Below, one piece after another: positions 17,307 through 26,865 of a stretch of 64,000 nt of DNA (its first letter is position 1; each line of letters opens with the position of its first letter). Made by a program: the position numbers and the translations under genes. Location: the NCBI GenBank assembly GCA_963801985.1, contig CAWDGV010000006.1, forward strand, positions 195,332 to 259,331, written 5' to 3'. The notes beneath the pieces are model-generated. The model made no database searches. It was not told the origin of the DNA and saw nothing but the letters and a program-made list of their open reading frames with translations. Source of the DNA: JABDQZ01 sp963801985. GTDB lineage: Bacteria > Pseudomonadota > Gammaproteobacteria > Chromatiales > Chromatiaceae.

Positions 17307-18354
17307 ACCTGGCTACAACAGTCTGAACAATATTTTCCAGCCTGTCAGCAAAGACCGAAAAATTGTAATTTTCTTTTACTTTCGAGTAGCCATTTTCAGC
17401 CAGTTTTCCCGCCTGCTCTTCATTTAACAACATGGTTTTCATGTTTTCCGACAGGCCAACCGCATCTTCCCTGGAATAAAACAAACAATCTTTACCCTGT
17501 TCGCCTATTTCCGATGGTCCCTCGGAATCACTGCTGATGACCGGCAGTTTTGCAGCAAAAGCTTCAAGTAAAATATTACCAAATGGTTCATGCAACGATG
17601 GCAGTACAAAGATATCAAGCTGCTCAAAAAAAGCTCTTTTGTCATCAATCCAGCCTGAAAATTCAACTTTATCTTCAAGCTGATACTGTTGGACCAGCTC
17701 GGACAATTCGTGCATTTCCTCACCGCTTCCACCTATTTTTGCCTTGAAGTCATATCCCTGCTGAGCAAGCAAATGTAAAGCCTCTATAAATATATGAAAA
17801 CCCTTCTTCTTGACCAGGCGACCCATAGTCCCGATAACAACCGGACTATGAAATGATGTTTCACGATTGGTTTTGAAAGCGTCAACCTCCAAAGAGTTCG
17901 GTAACAGCCAGATATCATCTGCCGGATGACCCGCTGCTATAATTGCCTTTTTCATATCCTCTGTTGATGAAACAATACCTGACAAGCCGACAAGACTTTT
18001 AAAACGATAGTTCGGCGTGCCTGCAATTAAGGGTGCTACTTTAGCTGCTTCCTTTTTAAAAATTCGCACTGCCCTGTTACCCCTGGCAATAATCGCATCG
18101 GCCCCGAAGTCCTCTACTATTTTTCGCACCTTCTTTTTGGCCAGGAAATCATAGTCTCCCCAAACCCTGATTTTTTTATACTGTAAATTCGGGTATTCCT
18201 GCATCGCCTCGAGCAAAAGCTTCTCGATCTCTGCGCCCGAACGAATTACCATCAAAACCTGGTGACCACGCATCGCCAGGGCCTTGGCATAACGAACCGA
18301 AACATGCTCGATCCCTCCGAGTTGTTTACCCAGCATAGCGTTTATAATCTTCAT
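17284..18354 (-). CDS. Glycosyltransferase family 4 protein
   Basis: 356 residues with a GT-B fold. The N-terminal acceptor domain begins MKIINAMLGKQLGGIEHVSV. The C-terminal nucleotide-sugar domain has GTMGRLVKKKGFHIFIEAL and VLPSLHEPFGNILLEAFAA, whose E-x7-E pattern binds the donor. It is coupled on both sides: its ATG overlaps the previous stop by four bases and its end overlaps the GT9 gene by 23. It probably extends the LPS core or a related surface glycan; donor and acceptor sugars are unknown. Confidence 0.88.
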   Translation of the reverse strand: MKIINAMLGKQLGGIEHVSVRYAKALAMRGHQVLMVIRSGAEIEKLLLEAMQEYPNLQYKKIRVWGDYDFLAKKKVRKIVEDFGADAIIARGNRAVRIFKKEAAKVAPLIAGTPNYRFKSLVGLSGIVSSTEDMKKAIIAAGHPADDIWLLPNSLEVDAFKTNRETSFHSPVVIGTMGRLVKKKGFHIFIEALHLLAQQGYDFKAKIGGSGEEMHELSELVQQYQLEDKVEFSGWIDDKRAFFEQLDIFVLPSLHEPFGNILLEAFAAKLPVISSDSEGPSEIGEQGKDCLFYSREDAVGLSENMKTMLLNEEQAGKLAENGYSKVKENYNFSVFADRLENIVQTVVARYGKTTDH

Positions 18355-19448
18355 TGTGATAAAACCTCACGATATAGCTTCATATTGCTGGAAACCATTT
18401 TTTCCAGTGTAAAGTTTTCCAGCACATAAGCGCGCATATATTCTGCTGAAAAATCGTAGGATCTGGATTTAATCAGCAATTCAGCCAACTTAACAGAATC
18501 ACCAGGCTCAAAGAAAAAGCCATTCTTACCTTCAAAGACATAATCACAGGGCGCACCCAGGCGGGTGGAAATCAGGGGCCTGTTCATAAATAAAGCTTCA
18601 ATATTTGCCCTGCCAAAGGTTTCAGCCTGGTTCGTCGCAGATACACAAACATCTGACAGTGCGTAAATCTCTTTTATCTGTTGCTGATTACCCGTAAAAA
18701 TAATGTCTGCCGCACAACCTGACTGAGATACCTGTTGTTGCAAAGCCTGGTAGTAATTCTGGCGTTTTTCCTCGTAACCACCAACGAGTAACAACTTTGC
18801 TTCAGGAATGACTTTTTTAACCTCGATAAATGCTTTAATCACAGTTTCCTGGTCTTTCAGGTACGTGATGCGTGCAACCTGGCAAATAACAAACTGTCCG
18901 TCCAGTTCATAGTCTGACTTGAATTGCCGGATAAAATCCTGGTCCAGGTTCTCAGAAAGTGTATGACTGTCAACTCCACGCGGTATCAGGACAATTTTCT
19001 CCCTGGGTGTGTGGTAATTTTTTACGATATGTTCAACCATGAACTGACTGGCACAAACGACCCTGTCGCCGTATGTCATCACTTTGCTGTAAGCATTAAC
19101 ACTGTTTAATCCATGTACAGTGGTGATAAAAGGTTTACGCAGCCATTTATTGGCAATGAATGCCAGCCATGCGGGAACACGGCTTCTTACATGAATAATA
19201 TCAGGGTCAATTTTTTTCAGGAGAAAAAACAACTTAACTATTCGAACAGGTACAGTCAGGATGTTCTTGCTTTTAACATCAAACATGACATGACGGGAGC
19301 CTTGACTGGTTAGCTGACTGACAAGCCTGCCTCCGGAACTGATAACCAGACTGTCAACCCCCTGCTTGACAAGCTCGCGGCTCAGCTCGACCGTGCCACG
19401 TTCGACACCGCCTTCATCCAGGGCAGGAATAATCTGAACCAGTCTCAC
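18351..19448 (-). CDS. Glycosyltransferase family 4 protein
   Basis: 365 residues, GT-B fold. MRLVQIIPALDEGGVERGTV is the typical N-terminus of GT4 enzymes, and the donor-binding block is VSATNQAETFGRANIEALFM with the E-x7-E spacing. It is the first of three overlapping glycosyltransferase genes read leftward, 119 bases after the ELM1-like gene. It is related to, but clearly distinct from, the following GT4 protein. A role in LPS core assembly is inferred from context. Confidence 0.88.
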   Translation of the reverse strand: MRLVQIIPALDEGGVERGTVELSRELVKQGVDSLVISSGGRLVSQLTSQGSRHVMFDVKSKNILTVPVRIVKLFFLLKKIDPDIIHVRSRVPAWLAFIANKWLRKPFITTVHGLNSVNAYSKVMTYGDRVVCASQFMVEHIVKNYHTPREKIVLIPRGVDSHTLSENLDQDFIRQFKSDYELDGQFVICQVARITYLKDQETVIKAFIEVKKVIPEAKLLLVGGYEEKRQNYYQALQQQVSQSGCAADIIFTGNQQQIKEIYALSDVCVSATNQAETFGRANIEALFMNRPLISTRLGAPCDYVFEGKNGFFFEPGDSVKLAELLIKSRSYDFSAEYMRAYVLENFTLEKMVSSNMKLYREVLSQ

Positions 19449-19567
19449 AGGCTTGCCTTCATGACGGATAGGGCCGCAAGAAAGACAAAATAAAATGCTG
19501 GAATTACTGCAGAGTACTCAGTGACATGTAATTTCTGTAATACAGCATTCATAAGAAAATCCCGCCA

Positions 19568-20491
19568 TCAATCCAGGTGAAATTTATTCACTATTTCGCT
19601 GGCACATCGGTCAGCTTCATTTTGCATTTGGGCTACAACTTCAAGGACAGGTCGCTTTTTCCACTGGCCAAAAGGCATAACATAACCGGCTTCAATCAAG
19701 GCAGTTATGCCTTTTGACACCCGGCTTTTTTTTATTTTTGGCACGTATAGCAAACCAACGGCAGCCTGTGCAGTCAACGCTTCATACACCATTGATACAC
19801 TTTCCTCTGTTACCCAGGCATAACGTGACTCTGCCAGTACAGTTGGCAGCCATTCCGGTGACACCGTCTGGCAGGACTGAAAAACCAGGTTGTCATAATG
19901 AAGGTTTGCAATACCCATACTGGAATCTTCGGGGGTACGTCTTGAATCTGAGACCAGCCAGTTAATTTCCGGCGTGGTTTCCACAATGCTTTTAAGCTGA
20001 TCCAGCAAGCTGCCATCATCCCAGCCATAATGACTGGAAGGTCCACCAACAAGAATAACGCCCTGGTGATCTTTTTTGGGTACTGACAAGCGGACCCGGT
20101 TCAACACGCCCATCGTCTGAATAACATTATCCCTGGGTTTGACTTCATCGTGTTCAGGTATCAGGCACAGGTCAAACAGCGACAATGGCAGACTGGGCTT
20201 CATTAAAACGATACTGCGGGCGCCGTACAACCAACTGACGAACAAAAGTGACAAGTGCGTTGCGTGACCGGCACCAACAACCAGCGTGGGTCGCGGCAGC
20301 CCATCAAGTTCAGCATTTTTTTTCGTAAAAAGACCGTGCAGAATCTGCCCGAACGAAATCGGCTGCAACTTAATGACAACGGTAGATATTTTTTCAGATA
20401 GCGCTAACAGCAGGCCTTTTGACTGGTTTTCATGACCGGACTTTCCGTCAGTAAAAAGCCAGATCACATGAGGGCGTGTTTCAGTTTTCAA
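19568..20491 (-). CDS. ELM1-like (mitochondrial fission ELM1 family) protein
   Basis: 307 residues. The N-terminal IWLFTDGKSGHENQSKGLL and the central GPSSHYGWDDGSLLDQL are characteristic of the bacterial relatives of plant ELM1. VTEESVSMVYEALTAQAAVG and the C-terminal half look like a GT-B donor domain, so a nucleotide-sugar-using enzyme is plausible. Homologues often sit among LPS genes, as here between zf-CHCC and the GT4 genes. The biochemical activity in bacteria is, to my knowledge, not established. A four-gene leftward run from glnE leads into it. Confidence 0.8.
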   Translation of the reverse strand: MKTETRPHVIWLFTDGKSGHENQSKGLLLALSEKISTVVIKLQPISFGQILHGLFTKKNAELDGLPRPTLVVGAGHATHLSLLFVSWLYGARSIVLMKPSLPLSLFDLCLIPEHDEVKPRDNVIQTMGVLNRVRLSVPKKDHQGVILVGGPSSHYGWDDGSLLDQLKSIVETTPEINWLVSDSRRTPEDSSMGIANLHYDNLVFQSCQTVSPEWLPTVLAESRYAWVTEESVSMVYEALTAQAAVGLLYVPKIKKSRVSKGITALIEAGYVMPFGQWKKRPVLEVVAQMQNEADRCASEIVNKFHLD

Positions 20492-20527
20492 GTGAATGAA
20501 TCAGAAAGTCATGGCCTATGATACTTC

Positions 20528-20713
20528 TCAATCCTGTAGCTGGTATTTTGCACCACAATAAGGACAGGTGGCCTCACCTGTTTTCTCAATCGGCAGGTAC
20601 ACACGCGGATGCATGTTCCAGACCTCGTCCTGCGGCATTGGGCAGGACAGTGGCAACTGGTCTCTTGTCACACGGTATATCGTTTTACTGGTGTCTTTTG
20701 CTGTTGAAGCCAT
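20528..20713 (-). CDS. Small zinc-finger (zf-CHCC) protein
   Basis: 61 residues. The zinc ligands are visible: LSCPMP early, NMHPRVYLPI with the histidine, and CPYCGAKYQL near the C-terminus, giving the C-H-C-C pattern of the family related to the NDUFS6 subunit of mitochondrial complex I. In Gammaproteobacteria this small protein is commonly encoded beside ilvE, as here: it starts 37 bases after the ilvE stop and ends 36 bases before the ELM1-like gene. Its function in bacteria outside complex I is not known to me. Confidence 0.88.
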   Translation of the reverse strand: MASTAKDTSKTIYRVTRDQLPLSCPMPQDEVWNMHPRVYLPIEKTGEATCPYCGAKYQLQD

Positions 20714-20750
20714 GTCTCTTTTTCCTCGGCCTGAAGCTTAATAAAGTTTA

Positions 20751-21674
20751 TTAAATATAGGCCAGCCAGTCGTCATGAATTTTAGTTCTGCCATGCACCA
20801 CATCAAAATACATTTTCTGCAGTTTTTCCGTAATTGGACCGCGTCCTCCGTTACCAATACTTCGGCCATCCACTTCACGGATTGGCGTAACTTCAGCCGC
20901 GGTACCAGTAAAGAAGGCTTCATCGGCGATGTAAACCTCATCACGGGTGATTCTTCTCTCAACAACCGGAATATCCAGCTCGGCAGCCAGCGTCATAATG
21001 GTTTTTCGTGTAATACCATCCAGCGCCGAAGTAAGATCAGGCGTATGCAGTTTGCCATCCTTGACCAGGAAAATATTTTCACCACTACCTTCCATGACAA
21101 AGCCCTGAGTATCCAGCAGCAATGCCTCATCATAGCCGTCAGCCATCGCTTCCTGCAAAGCCATCATCGAATTCATGTAATTACCATTAGCCTTGGCACG
21201 ACACATGGTGATATTGACATGATGACGGGTAAAGGATGAAACGCGAATACGTATACCTTTCTGTAGCTGCTCTTCACCCAGGTAGGCACCCCAGTTCCAT
21301 GCCGCAACCATTACGTGGACACGCAAATTATCAGCCCTCAGCCCCATACCTTCTGAACCATAAAAACACATGGGACGAATGTAGGCTGAATCCAGGTTGT
21401 TATCGCGCACCGCCGCAAGCTGGGCCTGGTTTAACGTTTCCTTGTCGAAAGGAATATCCATACCCAGGATATGAGCTGAATCAAACAGGCGATCTGTATG
21501 TTCCTGCAAACGGAAAATCGCCGTACCGTCCTCGGCCTTGTAGGCGCGTACACCTTCAAACACACCCATGCCATAGTGCAGGGTATGGGTGAGTACGTGC
21601 GTCTTGGCTTCACGCCAATCCACCATTTCACCATCCATCCAGATGAGTCCATCACGGTCGGACATCGTCTGCAT
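20751..21674 (-). CDS. ilvE: Branched-chain amino acid aminotransferase
   Basis: About 307 residues. A purine-rich AGGAG ends directly against an upstream ATG at 21680, so the ATG six bases further on (21672-21674) is better spaced and was chosen. The enzyme is a fold-type IV PLP aminotransferase that performs the last step of isoleucine, valine and leucine synthesis. HYGMGVFEGVRAY near the N-terminus and AKANGNYMNSMMALQEAM, with the PLP lysine in the AKANGNY segment, are family landmarks, as is FFTGTAAEVTPIREVDGR. It lies directly downstream of glnE, with 19-25 bases between them. Confidence 0.95.
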   Translation of the reverse strand: MQTMSDRDGLIWMDGEMVDWREAKTHVLTHTLHYGMGVFEGVRAYKAEDGTAIFRLQEHTDRLFDSAHILGMDIPFDKETLNQAQLAAVRDNNLDSAYIRPMCFYGSEGMGLRADNLRVHVMVAAWNWGAYLGEEQLQKGIRIRVSSFTRHHVNITMCRAKANGNYMNSMMALQEAMADGYDEALLLDTQGFVMEGSGENIFLVKDGKLHTPDLTSALDGITRKTIMTLAAELDIPVVERRITRDEVYIADEAFFTGTAAEVTPIREVDGRSIGNGGRGPITEKLQKMYFDVVHGRTKIHDDWLAYI

Positions 21675-21698
21675 TGTCATCTCCTAAAAAATCTATAA

Positions 21699-24533
21699 TT
21701 AAACAGGCTCCAGCATTAACTTCTGCCACGCCCGTGTTACCACTTCGCTGTCAGCAGCAAACTGCTCCCTTGCAACCATACCCTCCTGTTTTTGCAAGGA
21801 ACGGTGATGGTACTCTGCGCGGTATGAGCGATAGGCCTTCAGCAATTGTTCTGACTGTTCTTCAGGAAGTAACGAGTGTTTAGCCAGAACTTCCAGCAAT
21901 CTCGCGTTATCGGTCCAGTCAAGCAGTTCAGGATAGTCACAAGCCCATCTCAGAACGGCATATTGAACCATAAATTCAATATCAGCGATACCGCCAACTC
22001 CCTGTTTTATATCCAGGTTCATCTCATCAGACTTATCCAGCGATTCACGCATTTTTTCGCGCATCTCCCGCACTTCCTGCTGTAATTTACCAGCCGCTCT
22101 CTTGTGCGACAGCACCATTCTCCTGACAGCCTCAAATCCAGCCATCGTTACCGGGTCACCCGCAATGGCCCTCGCCCTAACCAAAGCCTGATGCTCCCAG
22201 GTCCAGGCTTCCTCGTTCTGATATTTTTCAAAGGCCGTCATCGAACTGACCAATAGCCCGGATTTGCCATTGGGTCGCAGGCGCATATCAATTTCATACA
22301 GGGTCCCCGACGACATCCGCGTGCTGTACTGATGAATCATGCGCTGACCAAGCCGCGCATAAAACACATCGTTGGCAACCTGTTTCCCACCATTGGTCAT
22401 GGCCGTAGATGACTTGCTGTCATGCAGAAAAACCAGGTCCAGATCGGAACTGTAACCAAGCTCAAACCCGCCCAGCTTGCCATAGGCAATCACGGCAAAA
22501 CCGGATTCGCTGCCAATTGTTGACTGGGGCACGCCATGTTTCGCAGACAGAAAAGCAAATGCTGAACGGTATACCGAGTCGGAAACCACCTCGGCAATCT
22601 CGGTCAGGTAATCACTGACAACCTCTACCGGAATAACACGCGCCACATCTGCTGCCGCAACTCTCAATGTACTGGTTTGCACAAACTGGCGGAAGCGCTC
22701 CATCGATTGCTCTTCATCCCCTTCAACCGATGACAGGGACTGTTCCAGCTCTTCCTGCAAGGCTTCTCTTTTCAAGGGCGTATACAGGCGACGGGGATCA
22801 ATCAACTCATCGAGCAACAGGGGATGACGTGAAATCAGCTCGGCAATCCAGACACTTTCACCCATCAGCCTGACCAGCTGAGATAAAACCAGTGGATTTT
22901 CAACCATCAGGGCCAGGTAGGCAGTACGACGGGCAATACTCTCAAGAAACGGCAATACCCTGGCCAACAACAGGTCTGCATTGGGTGATGCTGCAACTGC
23001 TTCAAGCAAGAGCGGCATCAACTGATCGAGTCGACGACGACCATTTTCCCCGAGAAAACGAAAGGCTGAAGACTGCCTGAATTCCTGCAGACCCTGCCAG
23101 GCTTGCTCAGAATGCTCAAAGCCCGCCAGGTCCAGCCGATAAATCGCAACTTCATCAGACAATCCTTCCTGCCAGGTTTCTGCAAATATCTCATTCTTGG
23201 CATTTTCCGCCTGTGGTGCCGCGAACAGTGAATCAAAATACCCCTGCACACGATTGCGATGTCCCTGCAACACTTCTGCAAAATCATCCCAGCTGGCAAA
23301 TGACATTGACCTTGCCAGGCGCTCACAACCTTCATCATCGGCAGGCAAAACATGAGTCTGCCCATCCTGCCAGGCCTGCAGACGGTTTTCGGTCAGGCGC
23401 AGAAATTCATAAGCAGCCAGCAATGCATTCACTTCATGCGGGGGCAGGATTTGTTTTTCAGCAAGCAATTTCAACACCCGCTGAATTGGCCGTATTTGCA
23501 GATCAGGATCACGTCCGCCGCGAATCAACTGGAACGCCTGGCCGATAAATTCAATCTCGCGAATACCCCCCATACCCAGCTTGATATTGGCATCCATACC
23601 CCGATGATGCATTTCATTGGCAATCAGTTTTTTCATATCCCTGATTGATTCGATGGCACCGTAGTCAAGGTAACGCCGGTACACAAAAGGTTTTACCAGC
23701 TGCCAGAAAACCTCTTCAGACTCCCTCGAACCGGAGATAACACGCGCCTTAACCATGGCATAGCGTTCCCATTCACGCGCCTGCGCCTGCAGGTAATCCT
23801 CGAAAAAGCCTAGCGGAATAACCAGTGGTCCGGCATCACCAAAAGGGCGTAACCGTGTATCAACCCGAAAAACGAAACCATCTACCGTGTTTTCACCAAT
23901 GACCTTGATAATCTTGCGCGCCAGGCGAGTAAAAAACTGCTCATTATCCAGCGGCTTTACCCCGTCAGTCTGGCCACGCTCCGGGTAGGCGAAAATCAGG
24001 TCAATATCCGAGGATAGGTTGAGTTCACGCGCTCCCAGCTTACCCATACCGATGACAATCATCTCCTGCGCATTGCCCTGGGCATCACGTGGCATACCGG
24101 ATTTTTTAACCGCCCATTCGAACAGTATTTTTACTGTCTCATCCACGCAGGCATCGGCCAGTTCCGACAGGTCTTCCAGGGTTTCGTTGAGTGCTGCCAC
24201 CCGAGTCAGGTCACGCCAGATAATGCGCACCATCTGCTGACGCCGAAAGGTCCTGACGATTTTGGCCAGCTGGGCTTCATCACTGACATCAGCGAAGGCC
24301 GCAAGCAATAGCGCCCGGAGCTCGCCTTCGGTATAACTTTTTTCGAGCAGTCCATCCTTGTGCAGTCGAATCACCATGTCCGTATGGCGCTGACATTGCA
24401 GGACAACAAACTCACTGGCATCCAGTACTTCAAAAATACCGGGAATCGAAGCCAATGCACTGACATTGTCAGGGCTTAGATCCTGTTGAAAATGATTCCA
24501 GATTTCTTCTGTCCGGGGAGACGGAAATTCCAT
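21699..24533 (-). CDS. glnE: Bifunctional glutamine synthetase adenylyltransferase/deadenylylase
   Basis: 944 residues, full length. Two nucleotidyltransferase domains are visible: the N-terminal deadenylylase with GMGKLGARELNLSSDIDL (about residues 160-178) and the C-terminal adenylylase with GKLGGFELGYSSDLDL (about 680). GVGGIADIEFMVQYAVL marks the regulatory region after the second. The enzyme controls glutamine synthetase by reversible adenylylation in response to PII and glutamine. It begins the leftward run glnE-ilvE-zf-CHCC-ELM1-like. Confidence 0.97.
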   Translation of the reverse strand: MEFPSPRTEEIWNHFQQDLSPDNVSALASIPGIFEVLDASEFVVLQCQRHTDMVIRLHKDGLLEKSYTEGELRALLLAAFADVSDEAQLAKIVRTFRRQQMVRIIWRDLTRVAALNETLEDLSELADACVDETVKILFEWAVKKSGMPRDAQGNAQEMIVIGMGKLGARELNLSSDIDLIFAYPERGQTDGVKPLDNEQFFTRLARKIIKVIGENTVDGFVFRVDTRLRPFGDAGPLVIPLGFFEDYLQAQAREWERYAMVKARVISGSRESEEVFWQLVKPFVYRRYLDYGAIESIRDMKKLIANEMHHRGMDANIKLGMGGIREIEFIGQAFQLIRGGRDPDLQIRPIQRVLKLLAEKQILPPHEVNALLAAYEFLRLTENRLQAWQDGQTHVLPADDEGCERLARSMSFASWDDFAEVLQGHRNRVQGYFDSLFAAPQAENAKNEIFAETWQEGLSDEVAIYRLDLAGFEHSEQAWQGLQEFRQSSAFRFLGENGRRRLDQLMPLLLEAVAASPNADLLLARVLPFLESIARRTAYLALMVENPLVLSQLVRLMGESVWIAELISRHPLLLDELIDPRRLYTPLKREALQEELEQSLSSVEGDEEQSMERFRQFVQTSTLRVAAADVARVIPVEVVSDYLTEIAEVVSDSVYRSAFAFLSAKHGVPQSTIGSESGFAVIAYGKLGGFELGYSSDLDLVFLHDSKSSTAMTNGGKQVANDVFYARLGQRMIHQYSTRMSSGTLYEIDMRLRPNGKSGLLVSSMTAFEKYQNEEAWTWEHQALVRARAIAGDPVTMAGFEAVRRMVLSHKRAAGKLQQEVREMREKMRESLDKSDEMNLDIKQGVGGIADIEFMVQYAVLRWACDYPELLDWTDNARLLEVLAKHSLLPEEQSEQLLKAYRSYRAEYHHRSLQKQEGMVAREQFAADSEVVTRAWQKLMLEPV

Positions 24534-24733
24534 AATAGCGATCCAGGGGCAATAATTTTCAAGGCTGTAAAATCAGGATTCTACACCAAACAAAAAAAGC
24601 CCATGCCAAAAAACACCTGTCTGTAGATTTTGTTCATGGCGAAAAAAATCCGCTTTTCTGTTTCACTGCACATTGCGCCAGCTATACTTAAAAGCTAGAA
24701 ATCAATAAAACTTATTATATTTGGAACACATCA

Positions 24734-25003
24734 ATGCTGTACGTTCAAAGAGATGAAAATGGAAAAATCACTGGCCTGAGCCTGGAACCTGGCGAACACG
24801 CCGAAGCAGCCTCGATCAACGACCCTGATGTAACAGAGTTTCTGAGCGATTCCGATGTCGACATGGCACGGGTAGTGGAAGACCTGATCGAGGTACTGGT
24901 ACAGAAAAATATCATCAGTGAAAGCGACCTGCCGGAGTCAGCCCAGCTTAAACTGCTGTACCGCAAAAACACCCGTTCGTTCCTGGAGGCGGCCGAGGAT
25001 TAA
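24734..25003 (+). CDS. Small conserved acidic protein
   Basis: 89 residues beginning MLYVQRDENGKITGL, rich in acidic residues and probably cytoplasmic, with no membrane helix. Similar small proteins in marine Gammaproteobacteria carry the misleading database label tryptophan synthase subunit beta like; nothing here resembles TrpB. A predicted helix-rich stretch covers VDMARVVEDLIEVLVQKNII. It stands alone, diverging from glnE and followed by a shared terminator before groEL. The function is unknown. Confidence 0.8.
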   Translation: MLYVQRDENGKITGLSLEPGEHAEAASINDPDVTEFLSDSDVDMARVVEDLIEVLVQKNIISESDLPESAQLKLLYRKNTRSFLEAAED

Positions 25004-25035
25004 TCACACCAGGCTAGCGCCTGTTTTTCACAGGC

Positions 25036-25076
25036 AATAAAAAACCCCGACCGGTTAACTGGACGGGGTTTTTATT
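25036..25076. terminator. Bidirectional terminator between the small protein gene and groEL
   Basis: An AAAAACCCCG/CGGGGTTTTT stem has A-runs on the left and T-runs on the right, with an additional CCGG-to-GG pairing inside. It can end the plus-strand small gene (stop at 25003) and the minus-strand groEL (stop at 25107). Confidence 0.9.
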
Positions 25077-25106
25077 ATGCGGCTGATTTGGCCGGCAAGG
25101 TTGGTA

Positions 25107-26759
25107 TTACATCATACCGCCCATACCGCCCATACCGCCCATGCCGCCCATGTCACCACCCATTGGAGGCGCAGCGTCATCAGCAGGCGCATCAGCAACC
25201 ATGCACTCGGTTGTGATCATCAGGCCAGCAACAGATACTGCGTTCTGCAATGCTGAACGGGTTACCTTGGTTGGATCCAGGATACCCATGGCAACCATGT
25301 CGCCGTATTCACCATTGGAAGCGTTATAACCGAAATTACCTTCACCTTCAGAAACTTTATTCAGAACCACTGAAGCTTCATCACCGGCATTGGTAACGAT
25401 CTGGCGCATAGGCTCTTCCATGGAACGGTAGGCGATCTTGATGCCGATATCCTGGTCATGGTTATCACCTACCAGGTCTTTAACACCCTGCAACGCACGT
25501 ACCAGTGCAACACCACCACCTGGAACAACACCCTCTTCCACAGCCGCACGGGTTGCATGCAACGCATCTTCAACACGCGCTTTCTTTTCTTTCATTTCAA
25601 CTTCAGTTGCAGCACCAACCTTGATAACCGCAACACCACCAGCCAGTTTAGCCAGACGTTCCTGCAGTTTTTCCTTATCGTAGTCAGAAGTTGCTTCTTC
25701 CATCTGCGTGCGAATCTGGGTAACACGTGCCTTGATATCTTCTTCGCTGCCAGCACCATCGATAACTGTCGTTTCTTCCTTGGTAATCTGCATTTTCTTG
25801 GCAGTACCCAGTTCATTCAGACCCGCTTTATCCAGGCTCAGGCCAACTTCTTCAGAAATAACAGTTGCCCCGGTCAGAATAGCCAGATCCTGCAGCATGG
25901 CTTTACGACGATCGCCGAAACCAGGTGCTTTAACAGCCGCAACCTTAACAATACCGCGCATGTTGTTGACAACCAGAGTCGCCAGGGCTTCACCCTCAAC
26001 GTCTTCAGCAATAATCATCAATGGACGACCTGCCTTGGCAACTGCTTCCAGTACTGGCAGCAGATCACGGATATTGGAAATTTTCTTGTCGTGCAGCAGA
26101 ATGAATGGATCTTCCAGGTCTACAGTCTGGCTCTGCTGGTTATTGATGAAGTAAGGAGACAGGTAACCGCGATCAAACTGCATACCTTCAACCACATCCA
26201 GTTCGTTATCCAGTGCCGAACCTTCTTCAACAGTGATAACACCTTCTTTACCCACTTTATCCATTGCTGCCGCAATGATGTCGCCGATATTGGCATCCGA
26301 GTTAGCGGAGATAGAACCTACCTGGGCAATTTCCTTGTTGTCCGCACAAGGCTTTGACAAGCCACGCAGATTTTCAACAACAGCCGTAACCGCTTTATCC
26401 ATACCGCGCTTCAGATCCATTGGATTCATACCGGCTGCAACAGCTTTCAAACCTTCACGAACCATGGCCTGGGCCAATACTGTCGCAGTGGTAGTACCGT
26501 CACCGGCTACATCAGAAGTCTGCGAGGAGACTTCCTTGACCATCTGTGCACCCATGTTCTCAAACTTGTCAGCCAGTTCGATTTCCTTGGCAACTGAAAC
26601 ACCGTCTTTAGTGATCGTAGGCGCACCAAAACTTTTTTCCAGAACAACATTACGTCCTTTTGGACCTAATGTTACTTTTACCGCATTGGCAAGAATGTTG
26701 ACACCATTGAGCATTTTCGCCCTGGCATCATCACCAAAATTTACTTCTTTTGCACTCAT
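25107..26759 (-). CDS. groEL: Chaperonin GroEL (60 kDa)
   Basis: 550 residues, full length. It forms the tetradecameric folding chamber in the cytoplasm with GroES. The N-terminal KEVNFGDDARAKMLNGVNIL, the ATP-binding VAGDGTTTATVLAQAM and the flexible C-terminal GGM repeat tail (ending GGMGGMGGMGGMM) are standard. It is read leftward after groES, but the two genes are separated by 214 bases containing a palindromic element, more than the usual few tens of bases. Expression is probably repressed by HrcA through the CIRCE site upstream of groES. Confidence 0.98.
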   Translation of the reverse strand: MSAKEVNFGDDARAKMLNGVNILANAVKVTLGPKGRNVVLEKSFGAPTITKDGVSVAKEIELADKFENMGAQMVKEVSSQTSDVAGDGTTTATVLAQAMVREGLKAVAAGMNPMDLKRGMDKAVTAVVENLRGLSKPCADNKEIAQVGSISANSDANIGDIIAAAMDKVGKEGVITVEEGSALDNELDVVEGMQFDRGYLSPYFINNQQSQTVDLEDPFILLHDKKISNIRDLLPVLEAVAKAGRPLMIIAEDVEGEALATLVVNNMRGIVKVAAVKAPGFGDRRKAMLQDLAILTGATVISEEVGLSLDKAGLNELGTAKKMQITKEETTVIDGAGSEEDIKARVTQIRTQMEEATSDYDKEKLQERLAKLAGGVAVIKVGAATEVEMKEKKARVEDALHATRAAVEEGVVPGGGVALVRALQGVKDLVGDNHDQDIGIKIAYRSMEEPMRQIVTNAGDEASVVLNKVSEGEGNFGYNASNGEYGDMVAMGILDPTKVTRSALQNAVSVAGLMITTECMVADAPADDAAPPMGGDMGGMGGMGGMGGMM

Positions 26760-26865
26760 GTCCTAATTCCTTAATTTCAACTCGTCATCATCGCAAACAT
26801 GGAAATGACGGATTAATAAAATTCAAAATTTACTCGATTCGGTCAGATTGACCGACTTGGATGTA

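Noticed and set aside
20528..20580. CACCACAATAAGGACAGGTGG looks like a left end of the CACCACAAAG repeat
   Set aside because: It lies inside the zf-CHCC gene and encodes its zinc-binding CPYCGAKYQ; no matching right end follows.
25107..25145. Tandem nine-base repeat (ATACCGCCC units)
   Set aside because: It encodes the GGM tail of GroEL, so it is explained by the protein.
25458..26357. Long open frame opposite groEL (299 codons)
   Set aside because: It is antisense to a highly conserved gene and its protein is low-complexity, rich in Asn, Phe and Cys, with no plausible start context.
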